Origin: SZUA-368 sp028533045
GTDB taxonomy: Bacteria; Spirochaetota; Spirochaetia; DSM-2461
Direction: 5' to 3'
Length of the DNA: 64,000 bases
Assembly (NCBI GenBank): GCA_050031985.1
Contig: JBNAIG010000019.1
Location: 124,001-188,000 of the forward strand
Made by a program: the position numbers and the translations under genes. Positions 1-7,804 of this stretch are shown here, piece after piece. Each line of letters opens with the position of its first letter. Within the stretch, counting starts at the first letter, position 1. Under the pieces are notes generated by a model. That model was given only the letters and a program-made list of their open reading frames with translations, made no database searches and was not told where the DNA came from.

Positions 1-238
1 GCGGGAGAACATCCCCACCGTATCCCTTTATTATAATCAGGGCGACGGCAAGCGCTATCGTTCATTGGGCTGTATGCCCTGTACCCACCCGGTTGAGTCG
101 GATGCCCGCAATGTTCGGGAAATCATTGAAGAACTCAAGACCGGTAAGTTTTCCAACATCGCCGAGCGGTCCGGTCGGGCCCAGGACAAGGAAGACGGGG
201 GCGGACTGGAAACTCTGAGACGGGACGGGTACATGTAG
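1..238 (+). CDS. cysD: Sulfate adenylyltransferase subunit 2, C-terminal end (partial)
   Basis: The gene enters from the left edge and stops at TAG 236-238; 78 residues are visible. The tail has the CysD signature: RYRSLGC, then HPVES, a long helix (REIIEELKTGKF), the AERSGRAQDK segment, and an ending of LRRDGYM. CysD is the N-type ATP pyrophosphatase subunit that adenylates sulfate to APS, working with the GTPase CysN. The stop codon directly abuts the ATG of the next gene, which encodes CysN, so the pair is co-translated as expected for a heterodimer. The N-terminal catalytic part lies outside the window. Confidence 0.9.
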   Translation, partial: RENIPTVSLYYNQGDGKRYRSLGCMPCTHPVESDARNVREIIEELKTGKFSNIAERSGRAQDKEDGGGLETLRRDGYM

Positions 239-2059
239 ATGAATAGTGAAATGAAAGAACAGATGAACATCGTTATTACCGGTCACGTAGACCACGGTAA
301 GAGTACGGTTATCGGTCGAATGCTGGCCGACACGGGAAGCCTGCCCGAGGGAAAACTGGAATCGGTTAAGAAAAACTGTGAACGAAACTCCAAGCCCTTT
401 GAATATGCCTTTCTTCTGGACGCTCTGAAAGATGAGCAGGCCCAGGGTATCACCATTGATGCGGCCCGTGTCTTCTTTAACACCGAACAGCGGGACTACA
501 TTATCCTCGATGCACCGGGACACATCGAATTCCTCAAGAACATGGTTACCGGAGCCGCCCGTGCGGAAGCGGCCTTTTTAGTAATTGATGCGGACGAAGG
601 GATTCAGGAGAACTCCAAGCGACACGGCTATCTCCTCTCCATGCTGGGAATCCGACAGCTCTGTGTTCTCGTAAACAAGATGGACCTGGTGGACTACTCC
701 CAGCGAACCTTCCGCCAGATTGAAAGAAAATACAGCCGGTTCCTCAAGAACCTGGATATGACCGATGTATCCTTCATCCCCGTAAGCGGGCGGGAAGGGG
801 ACAATATTGCCAGCCTTAGCAAGAACATGCCCTGGTGGACCTCAAATACGGTGCTTTCCCTTCTGGACAGCTTCAAGAAAGAGGAAAAACCCACCGACAT
901 GCCCTTTCGAATGGCCGTGCAGGACGTGTACAAGTTTACCAACGAAGGGGACAGCCGACGAATCATTGCCGGTACGATTGACTCCGGTGAGCTCCACAAG
1001 GATGACGAACTGATTTTCTATCCCTCCGGAAAGAAGAGCAAGGTCGATTCGATCGAGGTCTTTAACGGTGAGCCCCCGGAGGTCGTAGGTCCCGGACAGG
1101 CCACCGGTTTTACCATGACCGAACAGATTTACGCCAAGCGGGGAAATCTGGTTGCCAAGGTGGGCGAGAAACAGCCTCAGGTAGGGAATGTTTTCCGCGT
1201 CAGCCTGTTCTGGTTGGGCAAAAAGCCTCTGGAAAAAGGCAAAGACTACATCCTCAAAGTAGGAACCGACCGGGTTAAGATGCAGCTTTTCGATACGATT
1301 CGCGTTATTGATGCGTCTAACCTGAATGCGGACAACATGAAGAAAATGGTAGGCCGCCACGATGTGGCCGAGTGTGTTTTTACCACCAAAAGAGCCATTG
1401 CCTTTGACTTGGTAGAAGACCTGCCCAGCGCCAGCCGTTTCGTAATCGTTGACGACTATGAAATCGCCGGGGGCGGTATTATTCGCGAAGTGGTTAAGGA
1501 CAGTATGGCCAGCCATCGCAAGGACGCGATGCACTTAAACTTTAGCTGGGAAACGGGAAATGTTTCCGCTGCGGAAAGGGTGAAAGCCTTGGGGCACAAG
1601 TCCCAGCTTGTTTTGGTGAGTGGCGAAGAGGCTGTTGGAAAGAGCGAAATGTCCAAAGCCCTGGAAAGACGACTTTTTGACCGGGGCTGCAACGTGGTTT
1701 ACCTGGGAATGACCAGCTTCCAGGAAGACGGAGAAGAGGCCGACTATGGCGATAGCCGCCGAGGACGTCGAATGGCCGCTCACGAGCGGGAAGAGATGAT
1801 TCATCGCCTGGCCCTATTCGCCAAGATGTCCATGGAAGGGGGAGCCATTTTGGTTGTATCCTGTTCCGAATTGACCTCGGAAGAGCGGGAAGTGATTGCC
1901 ATGGCTATCGAGCCCCATTCCATGAAGACGGTATGGCTTGGCAAGGATTTGACCACGGATCTTAAACCGGACTATCAGATTATGAATGTCTCCGAAGCGG
2001 TAACAGAAGCGGAAAAGATTGAAGCCCTTCTGGTAGACGAAGAGATTATCCTTAAATAA
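239..2059 (+). CDS. cysN: Sulfate adenylyltransferase subunit 1 (GTPase) with degenerate APS-kinase-like tail
   Basis: 606 residues. The N-terminal translation-factor GTPase domain shows G1 GHVDHGKST, G3 DAPGH and G4 NKMD, followed by EF-Tu-like beta-barrel domains to about residue 430. CysN couples GTP hydrolysis to APS formation by CysD. It is longer than plain CysN because about 150 residues follow, starting with a P-loop-like GEEAVGKSEMS (K468, S469), where NodQ-type proteins carry APS kinase. This tail lacks the canonical GLSGSGKST loop and the following DGDNVR-type motif, having YLGMTSF instead. It is therefore probably inactive as APS kinase, and APS rather than PAPS is the likely product. 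The start ATG abuts the cysD stop, and cysteate synthase follows 21 bp downstream. Confidence 0.9.
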   Translation: MNSEMKEQMNIVITGHVDHGKSTVIGRMLADTGSLPEGKLESVKKNCERNSKPFEYAFLLDALKDEQAQGITIDAARVFFNTEQRDYIILDAPGHIEFLKNMVTGAARAEAAFLVIDADEGIQENSKRHGYLLSMLGIRQLCVLVNKMDLVDYSQRTFRQIERKYSRFLKNLDMTDVSFIPVSGREGDNIASLSKNMPWWTSNTVLSLLDSFKKEEKPTDMPFRMAVQDVYKFTNEGDSRRIIAGTIDSGELHKDDELIFYPSGKKSKVDSIEVFNGEPPEVVGPGQATGFTMTEQIYAKRGNLVAKVGEKQPQVGNVFRVSLFWLGKKPLEKGKDYILKVGTDRVKMQLFDTIRVIDASNLNADNMKKMVGRHDVAECVFTTKRAIAFDLVEDLPSASRFVIVDDYEIAGGGIIREVVKDSMASHRKDAMHLNFSWETGNVSAAERVKALGHKSQLVLVSGEEAVGKSEMSKALERRLFDRGCNVVYLGMTSFQEDGEEADYGDSRRGRRMAAHEREEMIHRLALFAKMSMEGGAILVVSCSELTSEEREVIAMAIEPHSMKTVWLGKDLTTDLKPDYQIMNVSEAVTEAEKIEALLVDEEIILK

Positions 2060-2080
2060 GAAGAGAGAAAAGGAGCGACT

Positions 2081-3361
2081 ATGGCTTTTTCAAAAACGGA
2101 ATACAAGGTTAAATGTCTTTCCTGCGGGGGAGAATTAAGCGACGAGGGCTACCCCCTGGGATGTCCCCATTGCGATAAGCCCGGTTTTATCCAGGCCGAT
2201 TATGGTAAAAAGCAGATCGAATTCGGCTCGGAAGAGATGGGATTGTACCGTTTTGCCGATTGGCTGCCGGTTAAACACACTCTGGAAGGATCGGGCGCGC
2301 CCATTACTTACAAGAGTGAAGCCCTGGCAAAAGAACTGGGACTGACCGACTTGTGGATCACCTTTAACGGTTGGTGGCCCGAGAAGGGCGCCCGGATGAA
2401 AACCGGCGCTTTTAAAGAGTGTGAAGCCTACGCTGTTTGCGGACGGATGGGAGATGACTGGAAGGATACACTGGTTGTAGCTTCCGCCGGTAATACGGCC
2501 CGAGCCTTTGCCCGGGTTTGTTCGGATAACAACATTCCCCTGGTGCTTTGTGTTCCCGAGGACAATATTGACGCCCTCTGGTTCGATAAGCCTCTGAACG
2601 ACTGCGTAAAGCTCTATTGTACCGAAAGCGGCAGCGACTACTTTGATGCCATTGCCCTGAGCGGTAAGGTATGTGCCCTTGACGGATTTGCTCCCGAGGG
2701 GGGTGCCAAGAATATCGCCCGTAGAGACGGTATGGCTACCACCGTACTGAGCTGTGCCGAGGCGATGCAGGCCATTCCCGAGTACTACTTCCAGGCTGTG
2801 GGAAGCGGGACCGGCGCGATTGCCGCCTGGGAAGCTATGAACAGACTGATTGAAGACGGACGATTCGGCTCCAACAAGATGAAGCTTCTCGTTTCCCAGA
2901 ATACCCCTTTCCTTCCCATCTACGATTCGTGGAAGCGGGGCGGACGGGACTTTATTGAACTGGACGGCGATACGGCCCGTGAACAGGCCGAAGCGGTTGT
3001 AGGTAAGGTACTTACTAACCGGAAGCCTCCCTATAGTCTCACTGGCGGTCTTTATGACGCTCTGGTAGATACGGAGGGTGATGTTATTGCCGTAAGCAAC
3101 GAAGAAGCTTCCCAGGCGGGAGCTCTCTTTAAGGAGCTGGAAGGAAACGATGTTTCTCCTGCAGCTTCTGTGGCGGTTGCCTCACTGATTCAGGCTGTTG
3201 AAGCCGGTACGGTTCCCAAGGACGGTCGGATTATGCTGAATATTACCGGAGGCGGTATGGAGCGTTTTATGAGCGAACACGAAATGTTCTTCCTCCAGCC
3301 GACTCACGTCTTTTCCAAGGAACCGAGCCAGGAAGAGGTTGCTGAGGTTTTGAAAGCCTAA
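2081..3361 (+). CDS. Cysteate synthase-like PLP enzyme (threonine synthase fold)
   Basis: 426 residues, PLP fold type II. It has an N-terminal zinc-ribbon-like pair (C12, C15, C28, C31), the family block GLYRFADWLPV, the likely PLP lysine K112 in KTGAFKE, the SAGNTARA substrate loop, and a GSGTGAIAAWEA phosphate-cradle segment. This combination fits cysteate synthases, which make L-cysteate from O-phosphoserine and sulfite in methanogens and in capnine-producing bacteria, better than ordinary threonine synthase. It has a good ribosome binding site (AAGGAG). It sits between the sulfate-activation genes and an SPT-like acyltransferase, supporting a sulfonate-lipid role. A divergent threonine synthase is the main alternative, but no other threonine gene is nearby. 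Confidence 0.75.
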   Translation: MAFSKTEYKVKCLSCGGELSDEGYPLGCPHCDKPGFIQADYGKKQIEFGSEEMGLYRFADWLPVKHTLEGSGAPITYKSEALAKELGLTDLWITFNGWWPEKGARMKTGAFKECEAYAVCGRMGDDWKDTLVVASAGNTARAFARVCSDNNIPLVLCVPEDNIDALWFDKPLNDCVKLYCTESGSDYFDAIALSGKVCALDGFAPEGGAKNIARRDGMATTVLSCAEAMQAIPEYYFQAVGSGTGAIAAWEAMNRLIEDGRFGSNKMKLLVSQNTPFLPIYDSWKRGGRDFIELDGDTAREQAEAVVGKVLTNRKPPYSLTGGLYDALVDTEGDVIAVSNEEASQAGALFKELEGNDVSPAASVAVASLIQAVEAGTVPKDGRIMLNITGGGMERFMSEHEMFFLQPTHVFSKEPSQEEVAEVLKA

Positions 3362-3419
3362 AGCCTAAAGCCGAGAGCGGACAGCGGACGGATGATAGCC
3401 TAAAGCGGACAGCGGACGT
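3354..3419 (+). repeat. Imperfect tandem duplication after cysteate synthase gene
   Basis: The end of the gene and the following spacer contain two diverged copies of one unit. Each copy has AGCCTAAAG followed by GCGGACAGCGGACG: the first at about 3361-3391, the second at about 3397-3419. A third AGCCTAAAG-like half covers the stop codon itself. This looks like slippage or a short degenerate repeat. No function is evident. Confidence 0.6.
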
Positions 3420-3439
3420 TTTTTTCGGGGTGTTTCATT

Positions 3440-3612
3440 TGGACGCTGTGACACGGGATTGGCTGCGGGCTTCTCTCGCAAAGGCGTATGGGGTAGGGGA
3501 TTGTAGCGGTTATGGGCCCTGAGGGCCGGCAGAGCGTGAGCGGCGCCGGATAAGACCGAAGGACTAGCCCATTCGAGCGGAAAGCCCGGTGGGGTGGAGC
3601 CCCAACCCCCAA
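3440..3612. other. GC-rich structured intergenic element
   Basis: The 284-bp gap between the cysteate synthase and acyltransferase genes holds no convincing gene. About 170 bases of it are much GC-richer than the acyltransferase leader that follows. It has nested self-complementary parts: CCGGC at about 3525 pairs with GCCGG at about 3545, TGGGC near 3511 with GCCCA near 3567, and GGGGTGGAGCCCC lies near the end. AGCGG motifs occur towards both ends. It resembles dispersed extragenic elements more than a known riboswitch. No T-tract terminator follows it. An AT-rich leader and the ribosome binding site of the next gene begin right after it. Confidence 0.45.
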
Positions 3613-3645
3613 TATGATTATGTTTATTTTTTAGGAGATTTTGAT

Positions 3646-4947
3646 ATGGCGGATATTTTTGATAAGTGTAAAGGCGACGGCGGGTACTTTGGTGCTTTCC
3701 GTCACATGGGTGAAAACGAACTTACTCGACCTATTATGGAGCCTCTGGCCGGTAAGCGAATGATGCATAACGGCGAAGAGCACATCATGTGGTCTGTAAA
3801 TAACTATATTGGTCTGGCTAACAACGATGAGATTCGTAAGGCTGCGGCTGATGCGGTTGAAGAATTTTCTACCTGTAACCCCATGGGTTCCCGTATGATG
3901 AGTGGTAACACTCCCTACCACCTGGCTCTGGAAAAGAGACTGGCCGAATTTTCCCAGAAGGAAGCGGCTTTCCTTTTTAACTTTGGGTACATGGCTGTTC
4001 TGGGTATTGTTTCCTCTTTGGCCGGTATGGGCGATACGGTTGTTGTTGATAAGCTGGCTCACGCCAGTATTCTCGATGCAGCCGGTATGGCTAAGGCGGC
4101 CGGTGCGACTCTTCGTTACTTCAAGCACAATGACGCCAAGGACCTGGATAAGGTTCTGGAAAGTGTTAACAAGACTAACCCCGACGGTGGTGTTCTGGTT
4201 CTGACCGAAGGTGTTTACGGTATGACCGGGGACCTGGCGGACCTGAGAGGTATCTGCGAGGTGAAGGATAAGTGGGGTGCTCGTCTATTTATTGATGACG
4301 CTCACGGTCTGGGTGTTATGGGCGAAAAGGGCCGCGGTGCGGCGGACTACTTTGGCGTTCAGGACAAGATTGATATTTACTTTGGTACCTTTGCCAAGGC
4401 TTTTGCTTCTATTGGCGGTTTCTGTGCCTGTGACAAGGACGTTCGTGACTGGATCATGTTTAACGCCCGTACTCAGGTTTTTGCCAAGTCCCTTCCCATG
4501 GTATACGTACAGTCTCTCGATAAGACTCTGGACCTGGTTATGGAAAGAGAAGACCTGCGAGACAAGATGTGGGAAAACTCCAAGAAGCTTCAGGACGGTC
4601 TGAGAAACGAAGGTTTTGCTATTGGACCGGGAGACTCTCCCATCTGTTCCGTTTTCTGTCCCGTTGGAACCGAAGCAGCCGATAAGGTTGGTGGTGTTGG
4701 GGCTTCCATGGTAGCTTACCTCCGTGAACGAAAGATTTTCGTTACCGCCGTTGTTTACCCTGTAATTCCCCCCGGACTCTGTATGTTCCGAATGATTCCC
4801 ACGGCGGCTCACACCGATGCGGAAGTTAACGAAACCATTGAGGCTTTTAAGTCTATGAGCAAGGATCTTAACCTGACTCTGCCCTGCACGGCCGATGACC
4901 AGGCGAAGATTGATAAGTTGTTCAGATGTAATCCTACCAAGGCTTAA
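3646..4947 (+). CDS. Cysteate acyltransferase-like enzyme (serine palmitoyltransferase/KBL family)
   Basis: 433 residues from the ATG at 3646, which has TTAGGAG 8 nt upstream; an in-frame start at 3589 lies in the structured leader and is less likely. It is an alpha-oxoamine synthase, PLP fold type I: YIGLANNDEI, GSRMMSGNT, the stacking-His segment KLAHASILDA, DDAHGLGVMGEKGRG, and the PLP lysine K251 in GTFAKAFASIGGF, closest in form to serine palmitoyltransferase. The family condenses an amino acid with an acyl thioester while losing CO2. After cysteate synthase the obvious substrate is cysteate, giving 3-ketocapnine. Its codons are strongly biased to GGT, GTT and GCT compared with its neighbours, suggesting high expression. 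Serine or glycine as substrate cannot be excluded. Confidence 0.75.
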   Translation: MADIFDKCKGDGGYFGAFRHMGENELTRPIMEPLAGKRMMHNGEEHIMWSVNNYIGLANNDEIRKAAADAVEEFSTCNPMGSRMMSGNTPYHLALEKRLAEFSQKEAAFLFNFGYMAVLGIVSSLAGMGDTVVVDKLAHASILDAAGMAKAAGATLRYFKHNDAKDLDKVLESVNKTNPDGGVLVLTEGVYGMTGDLADLRGICEVKDKWGARLFIDDAHGLGVMGEKGRGAADYFGVQDKIDIYFGTFAKAFASIGGFCACDKDVRDWIMFNARTQVFAKSLPMVYVQSLDKTLDLVMEREDLRDKMWENSKKLQDGLRNEGFAIGPGDSPICSVFCPVGTEAADKVGGVGASMVAYLRERKIFVTAVVYPVIPPGLCMFRMIPTAAHTDAEVNETIEAFKSMSKDLNLTLPCTADDQAKIDKLFRCNPTKA

Positions 4948-4985
4948 TCTGAGGGTGCCTTTGGCTCCTACTCTTCGTTAAATAG

Positions 4986-5021
4986 AAACCCGCGGGGCGC
5001 TTTAGCTCTGCGGGTTTTTTT
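4986..5021 (+). terminator. Rho-independent terminator after the sulfonolipid genes
   Basis: AAACCCGC (4986-4993) pairs with GCGGGTTT (from 5010), and a run of seven T follows. It lies 39 bp after the acyltransferase stop and closes the cysD-cysN-synthase-acyltransferase transcription unit. Confidence 0.85.
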
Positions 5022-5022
5022 A

Positions 5023-5051
5023 TGGAATTTTCTCCGGTTTTCTGTCATAAT
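5023..5051 (+). promoter_or_regulatory. Candidate promoter giving a leaderless AraC-family mRNA
   Basis: CATAAT (5046-5051) sits 5 bp before the ATG at 5057, with a weak TGGAAT (5023-5028) 17 bp further upstream. No ribosome binding site precedes the ATG. Transcription would start at about the A of the start codon. Confidence 0.35.
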
Positions 5052-5056
5052 GGCCC

Positions 5057-6148
5057 ATGCCGGAGGATCCTGCTCTCTTGAGTATTTTTAATTATATCAC
5101 GCCCATCACTAATATCTCCTTTGTTTTGTCTATCGTCTTTTTCTTTTTCGCTCTGGGGCAGTTAATGAAGAAGGGGAGCGAGCGGTCCCATTTTTTTCTT
5201 TTCGTGGTTTTTCTTTCCATGGCTATCCAATGTATATCTTTGTGGTTGTATTTCCGGGACAGTCCCTTTTTTGAGAAGTATCTGTATTATTCGGATAGCG
5301 CTTTTCTTTATCTCGTGGGTCCTTTCGTGTATCTCTTTTTTCTGGATATTACGGCTCATATTGATATTTCATCTAAAAAGATAGGTTTGCACAGCCTCCC
5401 TTTTGCCATGTCCCTTGTGTTCTTTGGCATATTTAACTCACTTGTTCCTACATTAGACGAGAAAAAGAGCAGTTCCCCTGCAGAGCTTGTGATTTATTTA
5501 TCCTATCTTTCCCTGGCTTATTACATGGCGAGGATTCTCCGGATGCTCAGGGCTTATTATGCAGATGAGAAACAGAGCCGGGAGGTCAAGTGGCTCTCGC
5601 ATATAGCTCTCTGCGCCATAGTTCTTTCTTTTTGTCTCCTGCTAACGCCCCTATGGAAGGGATTTCAGTATATCAGCCATGCGGCGTCTCTTGGGGTTTC
5701 CCTTTCTTTGATTGTTTTTCTTATTCGTTATCCCGATTTTTTCAACCGGGCCCAAGAGGAATCGGAGGAGATTAAGTATCTTAATTCCCGTTTGGGGAAC
5801 ATAGATAAGAAGAAGATTGTGGCCCGGCTGGATGAGCTCATGCGGCAGGAGAAGGTTTACCGGAACGGCCGCTTGAGCCTTAAGGAGTTGAGTACCCTTC
5901 TGTCTATCTCTCCTTCCCAGCTCTCGGAACTGCTGAACAGCCACTATGATGCCAGTTTCAATAATTTTGTGAACTCCTACCGGGTAGAAGAGCTTAAGTC
6001 GATATTCCAAACGAAGGCCGATGTAAATATCCTTCAGGCAGCTATCGATTGCGGATTCAACTCTAAAAGCACCTTCAATACGGTCTTTCGCAAGCAAACC
6101 GGTCTTACTCCTACACAATTTCGACAAAAAACACGTTCAGAATCATGA
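5057..6148 (+). CDS. Membrane-bound AraC-family transcriptional regulator
   Basis: 363 residues. The first about 220 form roughly seven hydrophobic segments (for example residues 14-35, 45-62, 80-95, 115-135, 170-190, 200-220). The C-terminal third is an AraC/XylS double helix-turn-helix: helix one around LSLKELSTLLSISPSQLSELLN, helix two in ILQAAIDCGFNSKSTFNTVF, followed by KQTGLTPTQFR. This layout is a membrane one-component regulator in which a polytopic sensor is joined directly to the DNA-binding domain. The signal is unknown. It is transcribed separately after the terminator at 4986-5021 and lies 67 bp upstream of a lipoprotein gene, which may be a target. There is no ribosome binding site at the ATG. 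Confidence 0.85.
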   Translation: MPEDPALLSIFNYITPITNISFVLSIVFFFFALGQLMKKGSERSHFFLFVVFLSMAIQCISLWLYFRDSPFFEKYLYYSDSAFLYLVGPFVYLFFLDITAHIDISSKKIGLHSLPFAMSLVFFGIFNSLVPTLDEKKSSSPAELVIYLSYLSLAYYMARILRMLRAYYADEKQSREVKWLSHIALCAIVLSFCLLLTPLWKGFQYISHAASLGVSLSLIVFLIRYPDFFNRAQEESEEIKYLNSRLGNIDKKKIVARLDELMRQEKVYRNGRLSLKELSTLLSISPSQLSELLNSHYDASFNNFVNSYRVEELKSIFQTKADVNILQAAIDCGFNSKSTFNTVFRKQTGLTPTQFRQKTRSES

Positions 6149-6184
6149 TTTCGGACGCCTTGCTTACCTAAACGAGCTAAAATA

Positions 6185-6211
6185 GTCACCAAAATAATAA
6201 AAAGAGGTGAC
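6185..6211 (+). promoter_or_regulatory. Inverted repeat covering a ribosome binding site
   Basis: GTCACC (6185-6190) is complementary to GGTGAC (6206-6211). The second arm overlaps the ribosome binding site AGAGGTGA of the lipoprotein gene at 6216. If it folds, the 6-bp stem with a 15-nt A-rich loop would hide the site. It may equally be a protein-binding palindrome. Confidence 0.4.
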
Positions 6212-6215
6212 AATA

Positions 6216-7778
6216 ATGCTGTTTAGGAAATTCCTTGTTCTGTTTACGTGCATTGCTGCGTTAATGGCCTGTGATACGGGAAGCGGAGCGAGTGAAGAGA
6301 TAATCATATACTTAACAGTGGATGAGGATGATGAAACAGTAAGTACCGAATTTTCCTGTGATGCCGGGGAGGATCAGAGCATAACCAGCCTGTGGGAGAC
6401 GGTAACTCTGGGCGGTTCCGTAAAATATGCTTCCGGCGATTCGATTGACTATATCTGGATGGCTTCTCCTAATAATCCTTCCACGGTCACTCTGTCCGAT
6501 TATTATATGGAAACGGTCTCTTTTGATGTAGGGTTCGATCTGGATGAAGGGGATTATACCTTTGTTCTTATGGCCAATGATGGAAATGAAACCGTGAGTG
6601 ATACGGTTGTCATCACTTTGGATTATATGGATAAGCTTTTAGCCTCCGATGGGGCGGCATCCGATAATTTTGGCTATTCCGTAAGCCTTTCCTCCGATGG
6701 CAGTACAGCGCTGGTAGGGGCCGTAGGGGATGATGATAATGGCAGTGAATCCGGCTCAGCCTATGTTTTTACTCTTGATGGGGGGAGCTGGAGTCAATCG
6801 GAAAAGCTAACAGCCTCCGATGGGGCGGAATACGATTTATTTGGACGTTCTGTGTGCCTTTCCTCCGATGGCAGTACGGCGCTGATAGGGGCTTCTTACG
6901 ATGACGATGACGATATGGGCAGTGATTCCGGCTCAGCCTATGTTTTTACTCTTGATGGGGGGAGTTGGAGTGAAACAAAGCTTTTAGCCTCCGATGGGGC
7001 GGCATACGATTCTTTTGGATGTTCTGTCAGCCTTTCCTCCGATGGCAGTACGGCACTGGTAGGGGCTACTCCCGATGACGATACGGGCAGTTATTACGGC
7101 TCAGCCTATGTTTTTACTCTTGATGGGGGGAGCTGGAGTCAATCGGAAAAGCTAACAGCCTCCGATGGGGCGGAAGACGATTATTTTGGATGTTCTGTCA
7201 GTCTTTCCTCCGATGGCAGTACGGCGCTGATTGGAGCCGGTGGGGATGATGATAATGGCATTGATTCCGGCTCAGCCTATGTTTTTACTCTTGATGGGGG
7301 GAGTTGGAGTGAAACAAAGCTTATAGCCTCCGATGGGGCGGAATACGATTTATTTGGACGTTCTGTGTGCCTTTCCTCCGATGGCAGTACAGCGCTGATA
7401 GGGGCCTATTGGGATGATGACAATGGCAGTGCTTCCGGTTCGGCCTATGTATTTACTTTTGATGGAGTCGTTTGGAGTCAATCGGAAAAGCTAATAGCTT
7501 CCGATGGGGCGGCATACGATCTCTTTGGCTATTCAGTCAGCCTTTCCTCCGACGGCAGTACGGCTCTGATAGGGAGCGTTGGGGTTGATTACTCCGGTGT
7601 CTTCAGTTTCGGTACGGACGGTTGGAGCCAAACAGGGACGTTGACAGCCGTTGACGGGGCGGAAGGCGATATGTTTGGCTATTCCGTCAGCCTTTCCTCC
7701 GACGGCAGCACGGCATTGGTAGGGGCCTACTTGGATGGTGATAATGGATCGGCCTATACCTTTAACCTGAGTTATTAA
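6216..7778 (+). CDS. Surface lipoprotein with FG-GAP-type repeats
   Basis: 520 residues from ATG 6216, preceded by AGAGGTGA; an in-frame GTG at 6207 lies inside that site and is not the start. A signal peptide ends at lipobox LMAC with Cys19. Residues about 35-140 look Ig/PKD-like. From about residue 145 there are seven to eight repeats of about 57-60 residues with the core SDGSTALIGA...GSAYVFTLDGGSW, typical of the FG-GAP_2 family of beta-propeller or adhesin-like surface proteins. The repeats are rich in Asp and may bind calcium. Some repeat units are nearly identical at DNA level, pointing to recent internal duplication. The gene is followed 26 bp later by another lipoprotein gene with the same AAAGAGGTGA leader. 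The ligand is unknown. Confidence 0.8.
   Translation: MLFRKFLVLFTCIAALMACDTGSGASEEIIIYLTVDEDDETVSTEFSCDAGEDQSITSLWETVTLGGSVKYASGDSIDYIWMASPNNPSTVTLSDYYMETVSFDVGFDLDEGDYTFVLMANDGNETVSDTVVITLDYMDKLLASDGAASDNFGYSVSLSSDGSTALVGAVGDDDNGSESGSAYVFTLDGGSWSQSEKLTASDGAEYDLFGRSVCLSSDGSTALIGASYDDDDDMGSDSGSAYVFTLDGGSWSETKLLASDGAAYDSFGCSVSLSSDGSTALVGATPDDDTGSYYGSAYVFTLDGGSWSQSEKLTASDGAEDDYFGCSVSLSSDGSTALIGAGGDDDNGIDSGSAYVFTLDGGSWSETKLIASDGAEYDLFGRSVCLSSDGSTALIGAYWDDDNGSASGSAYVFTFDGVVWSQSEKLIASDGAAYDLFGYSVSLSSDGSTALIGSVGVDYSGVFSFGTDGWSQTGTLTAVDGAEGDMFGYSVSLSSDGSTALVGAYLDGDNGSAYTFNLSY
6640..7770 (+). repeat. Tandem coding repeats with near-identical DNA blocks
   Basis: Within the FG-GAP lipoprotein gene, a block of about 75 bp starting at 6753 recurs at about 7099 with essentially no change. 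A block of about 80 bp at about 6811 recurs at about 7325 with about one mismatch. The near-identical copies are not adjacent, so two-unit duplication or gene conversion is more likely than simple slippage. Confidence 0.8.
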
Positions 7779-7804
7779 ATTTACAAACAAAAAGAGGTGA
7801 TCAA

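Noticed and set aside
842..1534. Long minus-strand open frame inside cysN
   Set aside because: It lies entirely within the well-supported GTPase gene, on the other strand, with no domain and no ribosome binding site.
3400..3612. 70-codon minus-strand frame in the structured intergenic element
   Set aside because: No ribosome binding site; the repeats and GC-rich palindromes explain the open frame better.
6640..7770. Regular repeats that might suggest a CRISPR array
   Set aside because: The units are about 170-180 bp, in frame, and encode FG-GAP repeats; there are no spacers of constant length and no cas genes.
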